Assembly (NCBI GenBank): GCA_934204655.1
Contig: CAKPZJ010000013.1
Span: 1 to 64,000 of the forward strand
Reading direction: 5' to 3'
Origin: an uncultured Prevotella sp.
GTDB lineage: Bacteria > Bacteroidota > Bacteroidia > Bacteroidales > Bacteroidaceae
DNA: 64,000 nucleotides
Below the pieces are notes generated by a model that was not told the origin of the DNA, made no database searches, and worked only from the letters and a program-made list of their open reading frames with translations. The stretch's first letter is position 1. Every line of letters starts with the position of its first letter. Below, one piece after another: positions 44,191-53,427 of this stretch. A program made the position numbers and the translations under genes.

Positions 44191-44849
44191 TGTTCTGTCT
44201 TTTTAGTGTTAGCACGGGGCTTAGGCTCGGGCTCAGGGGCGATGACCAGTTCGTAGTCGCCCGTACGCGACAGACGGCAGAGCTCGTCATAGAGCTTGAT
44301 ACAGGTCCAGGCATCCGTGGCAGCGTACATACGCTGGCGGTCGGTCAGCACGTCGGCCTCCCAGTTGGTAAGGCGCTGGCGCTTGCTAATCTTCTGATGG
44401 AACAGGTTGGCGTAGAGCTTCTGGAGCGACATATCCTCGATACCTATGCGGCCCACCTCGTCCTGTAGGTCGATGAAAGCACCAGGAGTAAACTCGGCGC
44501 GATGGTGGAGCGAAAGCAGGTCGTTGTTGAGCGAAAGCCCCACCATGGGCACAGTGCGGTTCTCAAGCAGCCGGATAATGGCCGGAGTAACACCAATATA
44601 ATTAAGGCGAAACAGAAAACAGGTATCGTAAGTAGATACCTGCAGCAGAGCCACCTTGTAGTTTTGGCCCTTCTTAAATGCGGGTCGGGTCTCGGTGTCT
44701 ACGCCCAAGATGGTATGCGACAGCAGATAGTCGACAGCCCGGTCGGCCTCGCCAGGCGTCATGATGGTGATAATGCGCCCGGGGAACGACACCACGGGCA
44801 TAGCGGTAATCAGGTTCTTGTCAAACTTGTTATAAATAATCTTTTTCAT
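44187..44849 (-). CDS. DEDDy-type 3'-5' exonuclease (RNase D-like domain)
   Basis: The 220-residue protein has the three exonuclease motifs: DTET (about 51-54) in motif I, GLSLNNDLLSL in motif II and YAATDAWTCIKLY (YxxxD) in motif III. It resembles the exonuclease domain of RNase D and WRN without helicase or HRDC domains. The ATG at 44849 (MKKIIYNKFDKN) lies about 115 bases after the promoter. The C-terminal tail is Pro/Glu/Lys-rich. It leads an RNA-modification operon, so a tRNA or rRNA trimming role is plausible. Confidence 0.85.
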   Translation of the reverse strand: MKKIIYNKFDKNLITAMPVVSFPGRIITIMTPGEADRAVDYLLSHTILGVDTETRPAFKKGQNYKVALLQVSTYDTCFLFRLNYIGVTPAIIRLLENRTVPMVGLSLNNDLLSLHHRAEFTPGAFIDLQDEVGRIGIEDMSLQKLYANLFHQKISKRQRLTNWEADVLTDRQRMYAATDAWTCIKLYDELCRLSRTGDYELVIAPEPEPKPRANTKKTEQ

Positions 44850-44966
44850 TCTTCTGCTCTGTAGCATGGTGAATATGGGGACAGCCCTGCCGGACGGCAC
44901 AGGCTCCCACAGCCCGATGGTAACCGCTGACCGCCACAGGGCAGCCCGTTCCCCATCAGTCTACGG

Positions 44967-44974
44967 CAAAGGTA
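44967..44974 (-). promoter_or_regulatory. -7 element of the exonuclease operon
   Basis: The minus strand reads TACCTTTG at the edge of the left direct repeat that flanks the RHS locus. Confidence 0.6.
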
Positions 44975-45034
44975 AGCATAAAAACTGAGATAAGGGTGCA
45001 TAGCGCCGTTTTTTTTACAATCGGCAGCATTGCC
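44968..45034 (+). repeat. left imperfect direct repeat of the RHS locus
   Basis: About 67 bases are roughly 87% identical to 53361-53427, in the same orientation and with no gaps. The repeat starts at the exonuclease promoter and ends about ten bases before homology to the RHS gene begins. Confidence 0.7.
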
Positions 45035-45043
45035 ACCTTTTTT

Positions 45044-45827
45044 CCCGTCTTCGGTTATCTTTTCATAGTTACCGACGTAGACGGTGCTTCTTGTAATCGT
45101 GTCACCGGACAGCAACTCTGTGTACCACCGTTGTTGGTCAGGCCCATAGACAAAATCCATCCAGAGGTTTTTGCCCGTATCCTCTCTTCCCTAAGTCATT
45201 AAAAGTGGTGTTCAACGCTTCACCTGGAATATCCCCTTTGACATTCTCCACTTCCGTGACGGCATGAGGGCGCACGTTCTCGTCATACGAGTAGTTGCCC
45301 ACGCCCTGCTTAAAAAGGATGTTGCCGTTGGGAGCATAGTCGATTTTATCCAATATGACATAATCTCCAACTTTCACAGAAACAAGCCGGTCCTGGTCAT
45401 CGTAGACATAGGTTTGGGGATTTCTTAGGTATCTCCCGCTCGACAACAGATTACCCGTAGCCCCGTCGTAGGTCTCGCTGAAGCTGGACAATACCGTATT
45501 CCCGTTGGCTACCCGACGGCTACTCTCATATCCCCGGCTGTCCAAGGTACGCGTGGCGGTAAGTTTCCCTAAGAAGGAGGAGCTACTTACCAGTCCGTCC
45601 GTGCCCTCCATCTTATAGATAACCTTGTCACCGACTGCCGACTGCGCCTTGTACCCGTACTTATCGTACTGGTAGGTCACCTCCAAACCACCTGGGTAGG
45701 TGGTCTTTGCCAACTGGTTATTGTCGTTGTAGGCATAGGCGAAACTATAGTTTCCTTTTCCTTCTACATGTCGCCGCTCAGTAGCTACGCGCCCATATTG
45801 GTCGTAGGTGTTTTTACCTGCGAACAT
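45044..45827 (-). pseudogene. orphan RHS core cassette, frameshifted
   Basis: This fragment repeats the internal part of the neighbouring RHS gene, from the TYDQYGR repeat to NYEKITEDG. It lacks the conserved core end and any toxin tip. An 11-base deletion near 45180-45190, relative to the main gene, shifts the frame after FNDLGK, so the open part encodes only about 229 residues. Positions 45541-45809 match 48358-48626 with a single difference, while the rest is visibly more diverged. It begins 14 bases after the immunity gene. It looks like a displaced remnant of an older RHS gene, possibly a donor for recombination. Confidence 0.8.
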
Positions 45828-45840
45828 AGCTTCCCATCAC

Positions 45841-46401
45841 TTATAACACTATTAGCATAAAGAATGCTGCGCCAACACCCGAAAAAAAGGTAACGACAGA
45901 GCCGATACAAAAAAAACAGGTTATCCGTTTCCATTTCCTGTGCCATTGTTCATCTTCTTTCTCAAACTGCTTGAAATATTGCAGATAGCGATTATTGGCG
46001 AACACCGCTCTATAGGCAGGTATATAACCCAATTCTACAGGAATGGCAACCAATATTAAATTTACAATATTATGTAAATCTCCTCCCTCCTTGAATATAA
46101 AAGGCATTAGTAAGAATGAAAAAAAACTGAAATAAGAAGAATAAAGGTAACCAAACCAATGATTAGCCCTTCCGATATAATATCCATTTTCTCGATTATT
46201 GAAAAAGGACACCACTTTTTTCTGTTCTTTTGGCAAACGCTTATAATATTTTTCCTTGTATGCTTTTGTAAAAAGATACTTGGGAATAGGAGCGAAAAGA
46301 ACGTTCACTATCTTTCTTGCGTTACTCCCAGATTTCATCTCACGGAGCCAAATACAATAATATATAGCATTCAAATAGTAATTAATTTTACAATCCTTCA
46401 T
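45841..46401 (-). CDS. candidate immunity protein, multi-pass membrane
   Basis: The 186-residue protein is rich in aromatic and basic residues. It has three or four predicted membrane helices (about 85-105, 112-128, 130-145 and 162-185). It starts eight bases after the RHS stop codon and is strikingly AT-rich compared with the rest of the window, as is the RHS tip. I recognise no named family. By the general rule that a polymorphic toxin is followed directly by its immunity gene, it is probably the protector against the RHS tip. A membrane location suits a membrane-acting toxin. Confidence 0.65.
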   Translation of the reverse strand: MKDCKINYYLNAIYYCIWLREMKSGSNARKIVNVLFAPIPKYLFTKAYKEKYYKRLPKEQKKVVSFFNNRENGYYIGRANHWFGYLYSSYFSFFSFLLMPFIFKEGGDLHNIVNLILVAIPVELGYIPAYRAVFANNRYLQYFKQFEKEDEQWHRKWKRITCFFCIGSVVTFFSGVGAAFFMLIVL

Positions 46402-46409
46402 AAATATAT

Positions 46410-49400
46410 TTATCTACCATAATAAATCCAATCAATTGCGAACTTGCCCGCTTTTCCACCGCACCAACTTCCTGCGACTCCGCCAATGGCGCCACCAATA
46501 ATGGCACCAGGAATAGCGCCAACGCCGCCAAAGAATGCTCCAATATCAGCACCAATCTCGGCACCAATTACAGCACCGTATTTCCCGCCATATGAAGCGG
46601 CAACAGCTCCAGTTGCAGCTCGAATGGTATGGTAACCATTAAAATTGCCATTCTGAAAATCTTGCGAATCTGCATAAAAACCACTTCCCAACTCATATAT
46701 ATTTGAAATGGTATTTATATTTCCTGTAAATTTAGAAATTTTATTTCCTATATGTGTTAATTTGGTGGTACTTACATATTGGTTGCCGTAAAACGCGTGT
46801 CCATCATTTCCATGCCAATAGAATTTGTGATTACTACCAAATGTAGACTTTTCACTATTGTTTTCCAAAGATTTACCCAAATAGTCAAAAGCAGCATTTA
46901 TTAATGCGGCATTTCCAAGAACGTCATTACCTATAGACCTTGAGGCAACTACCACCACTTCTGGTATCTCACCGACAATATTCCCATTTTTATCCACGGA
47001 ATATTCAATCTTCACGTCTCCGTTTCCCTCGTGCATGGCATGATTGAACAGGCCGATTTTCATCCCTTGCATAGCCCCTTGCAGGAAGTCACCGCCTGTT
47101 GCCCAAGCTACGACTCCGCCCATGACAGTTGATGAAGCTACCATAAGGCTTGTGTTCATCTTTATGCTTTGGCCATACGAACCAATAGCGGAGGAGGCAA
47201 AGCCCGAGACAAAAGCGCTGCCGAACTTTCCGCCGTCCAATGCGGAAATGGCTCCACTGGCAAGTCCGTGGGCACCAGCTCGGAGCAGTTCGTGTCCCAT
47301 AGTGCCTACCCCTTTAAATATTTCTCCAATGCCATAACTTGCAGCAGATGAGACAAGACTCAGTGCTCCGGCCTTCCATACGTTTTTCCCCTCAAAGCCT
47401 GCCTGCATCATACTGCTCGCCACATTGAACATTGCAAAAGCGAATATTTCCATAAAGGTGTTGCCTGACGGGTCTGTATATTTCAGCGGATTATTCAGAC
47501 AGTAGCTGTAGCGGTTGAAGTTCTGGCTGTTGTCCGACATCTGCACATAGTTGTCGGGACTGAAGAATCTGCCGAGCACTGGGTCGTAGAGGCGACCGTT
47601 CATGTTGATGATGCCAAACTCGTTCAGCATCTCGTGCCCTGTGTAGCCACGGTGCAGACCTATATAATTATGCAATACGGTCTGTTTGCCCCATGCATCA
47701 TAGGTAGCATCGAAGACGCTGTTTCCGTTTTCGTCTGCCACGGAGAGGATACTGCCCAAATGGTCGGTAAAGGCAAGGTAGTACCTAATCACGCCATTCT
47801 CCCTGACTACAATCGTGTTTCCGTCAAGGTAATAAAATTCGCGGGTAGTTCCGTCTTCAGTTGTCTTTTCGTAGTTGCCGGCATAGACGGTACTTCTTTT
47901 TATCGTATCGCCAGACAGCAACTCCGTGTACCACCGTTGCTGACCAGGCCCATAGACGAAATCCATCCAGCGGTTCTTGCCCGTATCTTCAATCCTGCCA
48001 ATCTTTCCCAAGTCGTTGAAAGTGGTGTTCAACGCTTCGCTTGGAATATCCCCCTTGACATTTTCCACTTCCGTGACGGCATGGGGACGTACGTTCTCAT
48101 TATATGTGTAGTTTCCCACGCCTTGCTTGAAAAGGATATTTCCATTGGGAGCATAGTCGATTTTATCCGATATAACATAATCTCCGATTTTTACAGAAAC
48201 AAGCCGGTCTAAATTGTCGTAAACATAGGTTTGGGGCAGCTTTCCAAGCCTCTCGCTCGACAACAGATTGCCCGTAGCCCCGTCGTAGGTCTCGCTGAAG
48301 CTGTCCAACACCGTATTCCCGTTGGCTACCTGACGGCTGCTCTCATACCCCCGACTGTCCAAGGTACGCGTGGCGGTAAGTTTCCCTAAGAAGGAGGAGC
48401 TACTTACCAGTCCGTCCGTGCCCTCCATCTTATAGATAACCTTGTCACCGACTGCCGACTGCGCCTTGTACCCGTACTTATCGTACTGGTAGGTCACCTC
48501 CAAACCACCTGGGTAGGTGGTCTTTGCCAACTGGTTATTGTCGTTGTAGGCATAGGCGAAACTATAGTTTCCTTTTCCTTCTACATGTCGCCGCTCAGTA
48601 GCCACGCGCCCATATTGGTCGTAGGTATATTCTATGGAGTTGTCGCCCATCGCCTGCCTGGTAAGCCGCATCTTTGCATTGCCCGTAGTGCCATAGGTAT
48701 TGGTTATCGTGTTTTCTCCGATTTGAGTAGCAGCCACACGCCCCAAATCGTCGTAGCGGTAGACAGTCTTGATGCCCCGTGCATCGGTCTGGGTCAGCAG
48801 GGTCCCGTCGGCTGTATAGGTGCAAATCGTGGTGCCTGCGTCTGGGTCTGTGAGTGAAAGGCGGTTGCCAGCCTCATCGTAGGTCAGGGTCACGGTCGCC
48901 CCCTGTGTCGTCACGCTCACAGGTTTCCCGATGGAGCCATAGCGGTAGGTCACCTCGCTGACCGGGTCGGTCGATTTTGTCACATTTCCCCATGCGTCGT
49001 AGGTTTTCGTGTAGCTGCGGCCGGCAGTAGTCGTGGTCACCGAGCGGTTGCCGTACGAGTAGGCGACCGACTTGCCCGAGCTGTGCTCCTCCTTGGTTAG
49101 CCTTCCCCGTTCGTCGTAGGTCAAGTCCCGGGTGAGGGTCAGCTTGCCCGTCTTGTTCTCCACGCGCGACACCTGCCCCTTACTGTTATAGGTGGTGGCC
49201 TTGGTCACCGCCAGTCCCTTTACCCCATAGGTCTCCACCGAGGTCTCACGCCCTCTCCAGTCGTACCATGTCTTTACGGGCAGTTTTCCCATAGCGTTCT
49301 CCTCGGTATAATATACCTTCTTTGGCGAGTGTCCCCATCCGGTCTTGTAGGTAGTCCGTGTGCCGTTGGCTTGCTGGGCGGTCAGTCTCCGTCCCCATCC

Positions 49401-52400
49401 ATCGTAAGTATATCGCGTGGTCAGGATGTTCGACGGCTCGGTGGCATCGCTCTCGGTGAGCAGATTCCCCCACAGGTCGTAGGTATAGGTGTTAACGGCA
49501 GCCTCTGGGTCGGAGTAACTCTTAACGATGAACCGACCGGAAGCGTCATAGTCGTTGTATTTGGTAACGGGCGTCACACCGCTGCCTGTGGTGACCGAAG
49601 AGAGCACGTTGCCGTACACATCGTAGCTGGAGGCGGTGGTGAGTTCCATGTCCGTACCGCTGTGTACGGTGGTAGACAGAACATTGCCCCAGTCATCGTA
49701 GCTGTAGGTGGTCACGGTGGTATGGGGCGCAGGGTCGTCAATGTGTTTCTGCGTCATTGTCAGCATTGTGGGTACCCACATCCCGGCTTTCTCTTGATAG
49801 CCGGAGTACTCAACCCTCTTGTACATATCATCGCTGTTGCCATTTCGGACGGTCTCGTCCGTGACCACACCTTTCTCGACATCATAGTGCGTTTCGGTGG
49901 CGGTCCTGTTACCATCCAAGTCGGTCACTTCCTTATTGGAGAGATAGGCAAAATAGTTGTTGCCAGTTTTGGAGACCGCATAGGCCGAGACCGTAGTACT
50001 CGTGTCGGTGTCCACGGTATAGACCGACCGAGTCTCCACTGGAATCCACAGGTCTTCGTCCCACCGGGTAATGCGTGTGGTCTCTTTTGTGCCAAGGGTA
50101 AGGTCACATGTGGTCACGCTGTTGAAGCCGAGCATCCCCCGACCACCGATATGCAACTGGAGGTCTTCGTAGGAATACCGTGTCGTCAGGTAGCCAGAAT
50201 AGCCGCAGTTGCTCGTGATACTTTTCACCACAGATAGGGACGGGGTATAGCTGTTTACGGGGTAGGCGCTTCCCATTTTTCTTGTATAGACCGAAGCGTC
50301 GGTAAGGCTTGTGTATTCGATGGCGTTTTCCTCGATGCCGTTGGAAACAGCGGTGATTTTCCCTTCCTTTGACAGGTTTTCTCCTACCTTGTAGATATTG
50401 ATTTTCTCGTTGAACGTATCGTTGGTACTGTTCAGCAGACTTCCGTAGTTGGCCAGTTCAAGCCCCCCGTCGCCGTCGAAGTCACCCAGGAAAAGGTAGC
50501 TTTCCCATGCATCGTCCTCCCGACCTTTCGTGTAGCCGGTTAGCAGCTCTATGTCTGAGCCGGTAGAGATGAACCACTTTACCTGCGTATTGGTGTACTG
50601 GTTCTCAAACTTCGGGAAACCACGGTGTACATACCCCGCTTTGCAGACCATCACGTCAGTGCGCCCGTCGTGGTCCACGTCGTAGGTCAACAGCGAAAAA
50701 CGGCTGTCATCCTTGGCGGAAGTGTGGTCCGCCACGCCTATGTCTATCGTCTGGGTATGGGTAAAGGTGCCGTCGCCGTTGTTGTGCGCTATCCAAAGGC
50801 ACGACTCCCCTTTCTTGTTGTACACAAAGTCGGACAGGCCGTCGCCGTCAAAATCCCCCTGCTGCATCCTCCAAGAGCTGGCGAGGTCGGTACCCGAACA
50901 GGTGTTGCTCTCCGAGAACCGAGAGGCTATGTCTGTACCACCATTGTTGAAGTATATTTTGTAGCCACCATCGCATAGCAGTATCAAATCCTGTAGTCCA
51001 TCATTGTTGTAGTCGCCCACGAACACCTTTTCGATCTCCTTGTCGGAGTTCTGGGGGAGCGTGAGCCTGACTTCCGTACTTTTTGAGGATGTGTTTCCTG
51101 TATATTGTACGATGGTACAGGGATAGTAGCCATCTGTCCGCTGCTGTTCTACACACACGATTTCATCTTTGCCGTCACCATCCATATCATAAGTGGCGTA
51201 CAAGGGAACCCGATTGGTGGACTTGAGCTTTATGGACGGCAATTGGCGAGGGCCTCCAGCCCCCATGGTGATATCATATCCGCTGAGAATATGAAAGATA
51301 GCCTGATTATACCCATAGGAAGTGTCAAAATAGGGTAACACAAGGTCGTTGTAGCCATCTCCGTCAAAATCCATGGCAGATACTGCGCCCGGTATCACCT
51401 TGTAATCGTTTATGGTTACTCCCGCTGGAAGACACAACTCTCGTAGGAACTCGTACGTGATGTCCCCGGTAGCGGTGACTTTGCCTTTATAGACATATAC
51501 ATTTGTGGAATGTCCATAGCTTATATCAGTGGTGGTAGCCCCTTTTATCGTCTGTACCTGCGAGACCCTAACAATATCACTGATGCCGTCTCCGTCGAGG
51601 TCTACCGATAGAAAATGCTGGTCACTTTCCTCCACGTACTTGTGACTGTCTTTGGTCGCTACATCCAACTCGGATGCACGTATTATGGGTGAAGGCAGCT
51701 TCTCCCAAGTAAAGTTAACGGGTGGAAGTTTGTCTCCCTTTCCGTTTTTCTCCTCTACCGATACAAGGCGTACCCATTTGCCATCAGATTGATTGGACTC
51801 GTCATCGTAGGTAAAAGAATATTGGCGATAGACAGAATTGTTGCTCATAGTTACCACCGATGAAAGACACATGTCTGTCCATCCTTGTTGATTTTCCAAC
51901 ATAAACGGACGGGCTTTGTCGCCGAGATTTCGATAGAAAAACTTGATTTGGTTGATGACACCCCGTCCCTGCGAGGAGTTAACACCGTAGGTAATGGCTG
52001 TGGGGCGGATGCCGAGGTTGCTGGTCTCGTACTCGTAATAGATATGATTGGTGTACCGGTCGGTCGCGCTGCTGATGTACCACGAGGCGATACGTGGATG
52101 GCCACTCTTGTTCGTATAGGCGAGTCGAGAGGTTGAAGAATTGCCATATTCGTAGGTCATGCCTGTACGGGTGGTCACCTCAAACCAAGTGGTGACGGTA
52201 CTATTGTCATACTTTCCGTGTGCCGTCACCTTGGTAAATGGGTCTCCCTCCACCGTATAGACAGAGCCAGACTGTCCGGAAGAGCCAGACTGGAGTATAA
52301 GACGCTTGCCGTCAAGACAGAGATTATCAGCGGCTGTATAGGTAACCCCGGACTGGCTGCCATCGTGGAACATGTCATGTCCGCCCCGAGTGATAGCAGA

Positions 52401-52883
52401 GATGCCTGTGATGTTGAACCCGTAGCCGGCAAGGCCATATCCGCCCGACTGGCTATCATAGGCCAGTCCTATCTGCGGTGTCAGCGACCCTCCGTCTGGA
52501 GTTTCTATTTTTAGGCTATAGCCAGCCCCACCAAGACTGCCAACAGAGAGGGAGCCACCAATAGTACCCACAGAGCATCCCATATTATAAGTTATTGATG
52601 GTTTGGGAATATCCGGAGGAACAACCACAAGGTCACTATCTTTAACAAGGCTATCCGTGGGAGCAGGAATAGGGTCTATTACTATTGTGGTCGATGTAGT
52701 TTTCGCAGTGTCCGTTGGATTGGCAGTAGCCCCGTTCGACAGGCTGTCACCAAGCACCTTGTACAAGCCCGCAGGAAGACTACGTGCCACTGCCTTAGGA
52801 AAACACTCAGAAAGTCCTAACCACAGGAAGATTAGTAAAGGACACATAAAGACTGCCCGCTTTATTTCTTTACGATTTTCCAT
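46410..52883 (-). CDS. SpvB/FG-GAP/RHS polymorphic toxin
   Basis: The 2157-residue protein has a signal-type hydrophobic N-terminus (about 10-33). An SpvB-like domain follows (about 95-420, with GGAGYSLKIETPDGGSLTPQIGLAYDS split across it), then FG-GAP/VCBS-type calcium-binding loops DxDGDGxxD (about 425-830). Many YD/RHS repeats occupy about 900-1700. The RHS core GHEMLNEFGIINMNGRLYDP...DPSG ends near 1803. A pretoxin region to about 1970 ends in PEVVVVASR, and a variable tip of about 188 residues finishes the protein. The layout resembles TcB-type cocoon toxins, where the RHS shell encloses the C-terminal toxin. It overlaps the upstream sorting-domain gene by 22 bases. Confidence 0.85.
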   Translation of the reverse strand: MENRKEIKRAVFMCPLLIFLWLGLSECFPKAVARSLPAGLYKVLGDSLSNGATANPTDTAKTTSTTIVIDPIPAPTDSLVKDSDLVVVPPDIPKPSITYNMGCSVGTIGGSLSVGSLGGAGYSLKIETPDGGSLTPQIGLAYDSQSGGYGLAGYGFNITGISAITRGGHDMFHDGSQSGVTYTAADNLCLDGKRLILQSGSSGQSGSVYTVEGDPFTKVTAHGKYDNSTVTTWFEVTTRTGMTYEYGNSSTSRLAYTNKSGHPRIASWYISSATDRYTNHIYYEYETSNLGIRPTAITYGVNSSQGRGVINQIKFFYRNLGDKARPFMLENQQGWTDMCLSSVVTMSNNSVYRQYSFTYDDESNQSDGKWVRLVSVEEKNGKGDKLPPVNFTWEKLPSPIIRASELDVATKDSHKYVEESDQHFLSVDLDGDGISDIVRVSQVQTIKGATTTDISYGHSTNVYVYKGKVTATGDITYEFLRELCLPAGVTINDYKVIPGAVSAMDFDGDGYNDLVLPYFDTSYGYNQAIFHILSGYDITMGAGGPRQLPSIKLKSTNRVPLYATYDMDGDGKDEIVCVEQQRTDGYYPCTIVQYTGNTSSKSTEVRLTLPQNSDKEIEKVFVGDYNNDGLQDLILLCDGGYKIYFNNGGTDIASRFSESNTCSGTDLASSWRMQQGDFDGDGLSDFVYNKKGESCLWIAHNNGDGTFTHTQTIDIGVADHTSAKDDSRFSLLTYDVDHDGRTDVMVCKAGYVHRGFPKFENQYTNTQVKWFISTGSDIELLTGYTKGREDDAWESYLFLGDFDGDGGLELANYGSLLNSTNDTFNEKINIYKVGENLSKEGKITAVSNGIEENAIEYTSLTDASVYTRKMGSAYPVNSYTPSLSVVKSITSNCGYSGYLTTRYSYEDLQLHIGGRGMLGFNSVTTCDLTLGTKETTRITRWDEDLWIPVETRSVYTVDTDTSTTVSAYAVSKTGNNYFAYLSNKEVTDLDGNRTATETHYDVEKGVVTDETVRNGNSDDMYKRVEYSGYQEKAGMWVPTMLTMTQKHIDDPAPHTTVTTYSYDDWGNVLSTTVHSGTDMELTTASSYDVYGNVLSSVTTGSGVTPVTKYNDYDASGRFIVKSYSDPEAAVNTYTYDLWGNLLTESDATEPSNILTTRYTYDGWGRRLTAQQANGTRTTYKTGWGHSPKKVYYTEENAMGKLPVKTWYDWRGRETSVETYGVKGLAVTKATTYNSKGQVSRVENKTGKLTLTRDLTYDERGRLTKEEHSSGKSVAYSYGNRSVTTTTAGRSYTKTYDAWGNVTKSTDPVSEVTYRYGSIGKPVSVTTQGATVTLTYDEAGNRLSLTDPDAGTTICTYTADGTLLTQTDARGIKTVYRYDDLGRVAATQIGENTITNTYGTTGNAKMRLTRQAMGDNSIEYTYDQYGRVATERRHVEGKGNYSFAYAYNDNNQLAKTTYPGGLEVTYQYDKYGYKAQSAVGDKVIYKMEGTDGLVSSSSFLGKLTATRTLDSRGYESSRQVANGNTVLDSFSETYDGATGNLLSSERLGKLPQTYVYDNLDRLVSVKIGDYVISDKIDYAPNGNILFKQGVGNYTYNENVRPHAVTEVENVKGDIPSEALNTTFNDLGKIGRIEDTGKNRWMDFVYGPGQQRWYTELLSGDTIKRSTVYAGNYEKTTEDGTTREFYYLDGNTIVVRENGVIRYYLAFTDHLGSILSVADENGNSVFDATYDAWGKQTVLHNYIGLHRGYTGHEMLNEFGIINMNGRLYDPVLGRFFSPDNYVQMSDNSQNFNRYSYCLNNPLKYTDPSGNTFMEIFAFAMFNVASSMMQAGFEGKNVWKAGALSLVSSAASYGIGEIFKGVGTMGHELLRAGAHGLASGAISALDGGKFGSAFVSGFASSAIGSYGQSIKMNTSLMVASSTVMGGVVAWATGGDFLQGAMQGMKIGLFNHAMHEGNGDVKIEYSVDKNGNIVGEIPEVVVVASRSIGNDVLGNAALINAAFDYLGKSLENNSEKSTFGSNHKFYWHGNDGHAFYGNQYVSTTKLTHIGNKISKFTGNINTISNIYELGSGFYADSQDFQNGNFNGYHTIRAATGAVAASYGGKYGAVIGAEIGADIGAFFGGVGAIPGAIIGGAIGGVAGSWCGGKAGKFAIDWIYYGR
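46413..46975 (-). other. variable C-terminal toxin tip with glycine zippers
   Basis: Residues about 1970-2157 of the RHS protein are AT-richer in DNA than the core. The final 70 residues are built from repeated G-xxx-G steps (GAVIGAEIGADIG, GAIIGGAIGGVAG), typical of membrane-inserting helices. No nuclease, deaminase or ADP-ribosyl motif is visible. A pore-forming or membrane-disrupting action is inferred. Confidence 0.5.
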
Positions 52884-53302
52884 GTGGTTGTGTGATTATT
52901 GAGGGTGATTCTGAGCAGATAAACACCTGCCGGTTGACTGCTAATATTGATAGTTACGACTTCGCCTCTTATCTTCTCCATCAAAAGTACTATTCCCTGA
53001 TATGTACAGACTGCTAATGAACATCTGTCTGTACTTTGCAGTCCCGAGATGCTGATTTTCAAGATTTCTTCTACTGCGTTAGAGAGTATCTTAATGGAAT
53101 GGCCCTGCATAGTATCCGTGAAGCTCCTATTTCCCACAGCGAAAGCCCCTTGGTTAGCCATCATCTGAGGAACCGCCAGCACAATTTCGCGTTTTACACG
53201 ATTGCCGGCAGCATCGTAGGCGAATCCGATTCTACTCTGAGCGAAAGAGAGGACGGCCCAGAGCACTAAACAAGACAGTAAGGAAATCCTTTTCCCGTTC
53301 AT
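52862..53302 (-). CDS. small secreted sorting-domain protein preceding RHS
   Basis: The 146-residue protein has a signal peptide (MNGKRISLLSCLVLWAVLSFAQ), then one YD-like motif, IGFAYDAAGNRVKRE. The C-terminal beta domain ends in AGVYLLRITLNNHTTTWKIVKK, the layout of a type IX (type A) sorting domain. A Met 14 codons earlier (53344) is an alternative start. The stop overlaps the RHS start by 22 bases, so the two are translationally coupled. It may help export or anchor the RHS protein, which lacks a sorting tail itself. That link is inferred from coupling only. Confidence 0.7.
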   Translation of the reverse strand: MNGKRISLLSCLVLWAVLSFAQSRIGFAYDAAGNRVKREIVLAVPQMMANQGAFAVGNRSFTDTMQGHSIKILSNAVEEILKISISGLQSTDRCSLAVCTYQGIVLLMEKIRGEVVTINISSQPAGVYLLRITLNNHTTTWKIVKK

Positions 53303-53359
53303 CCTGATTTGTAATTTGTCTTTTTTTAGCAGATACTTTGCCATATTCCTGTTCGGGTG

Positions 53360-53367
53360 TAAAGGTA
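53360..53367 (-). promoter_or_regulatory. possible -7 element of the RHS operon
   Basis: The minus strand reads TACCTTTA, one base off TAnnTTTG, at the edge of the right direct repeat. If used, it favours the start at 53302. Confidence 0.45.
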
Positions 53368-53427
53368 AGCATAAAAACTGAAATAAGGGCGCATAACACT
53401 GTTTTTTTTACAGCCGCCGGCATTGCC
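53361..53427 (+). repeat. right imperfect direct repeat of the RHS locus
   Basis: Counterpart of 44968-45034. The pair brackets about 8.3 kb holding the whole RHS locus. Confidence 0.7.

Noticed and set aside
44846..45160. 104-codon frame running from the orphan RHS fragment across the exonuclease promoter
   Set aside because: It is the continuation of the frameshifted RHS fragment into the direct repeat and has no independent start or function.
44968..53427. Prophage or integrative element with att sites
   Set aside because: No integrase, excisionase, structural or transfer genes lie between the repeats, and the repeats are imperfect and include promoter sequence.
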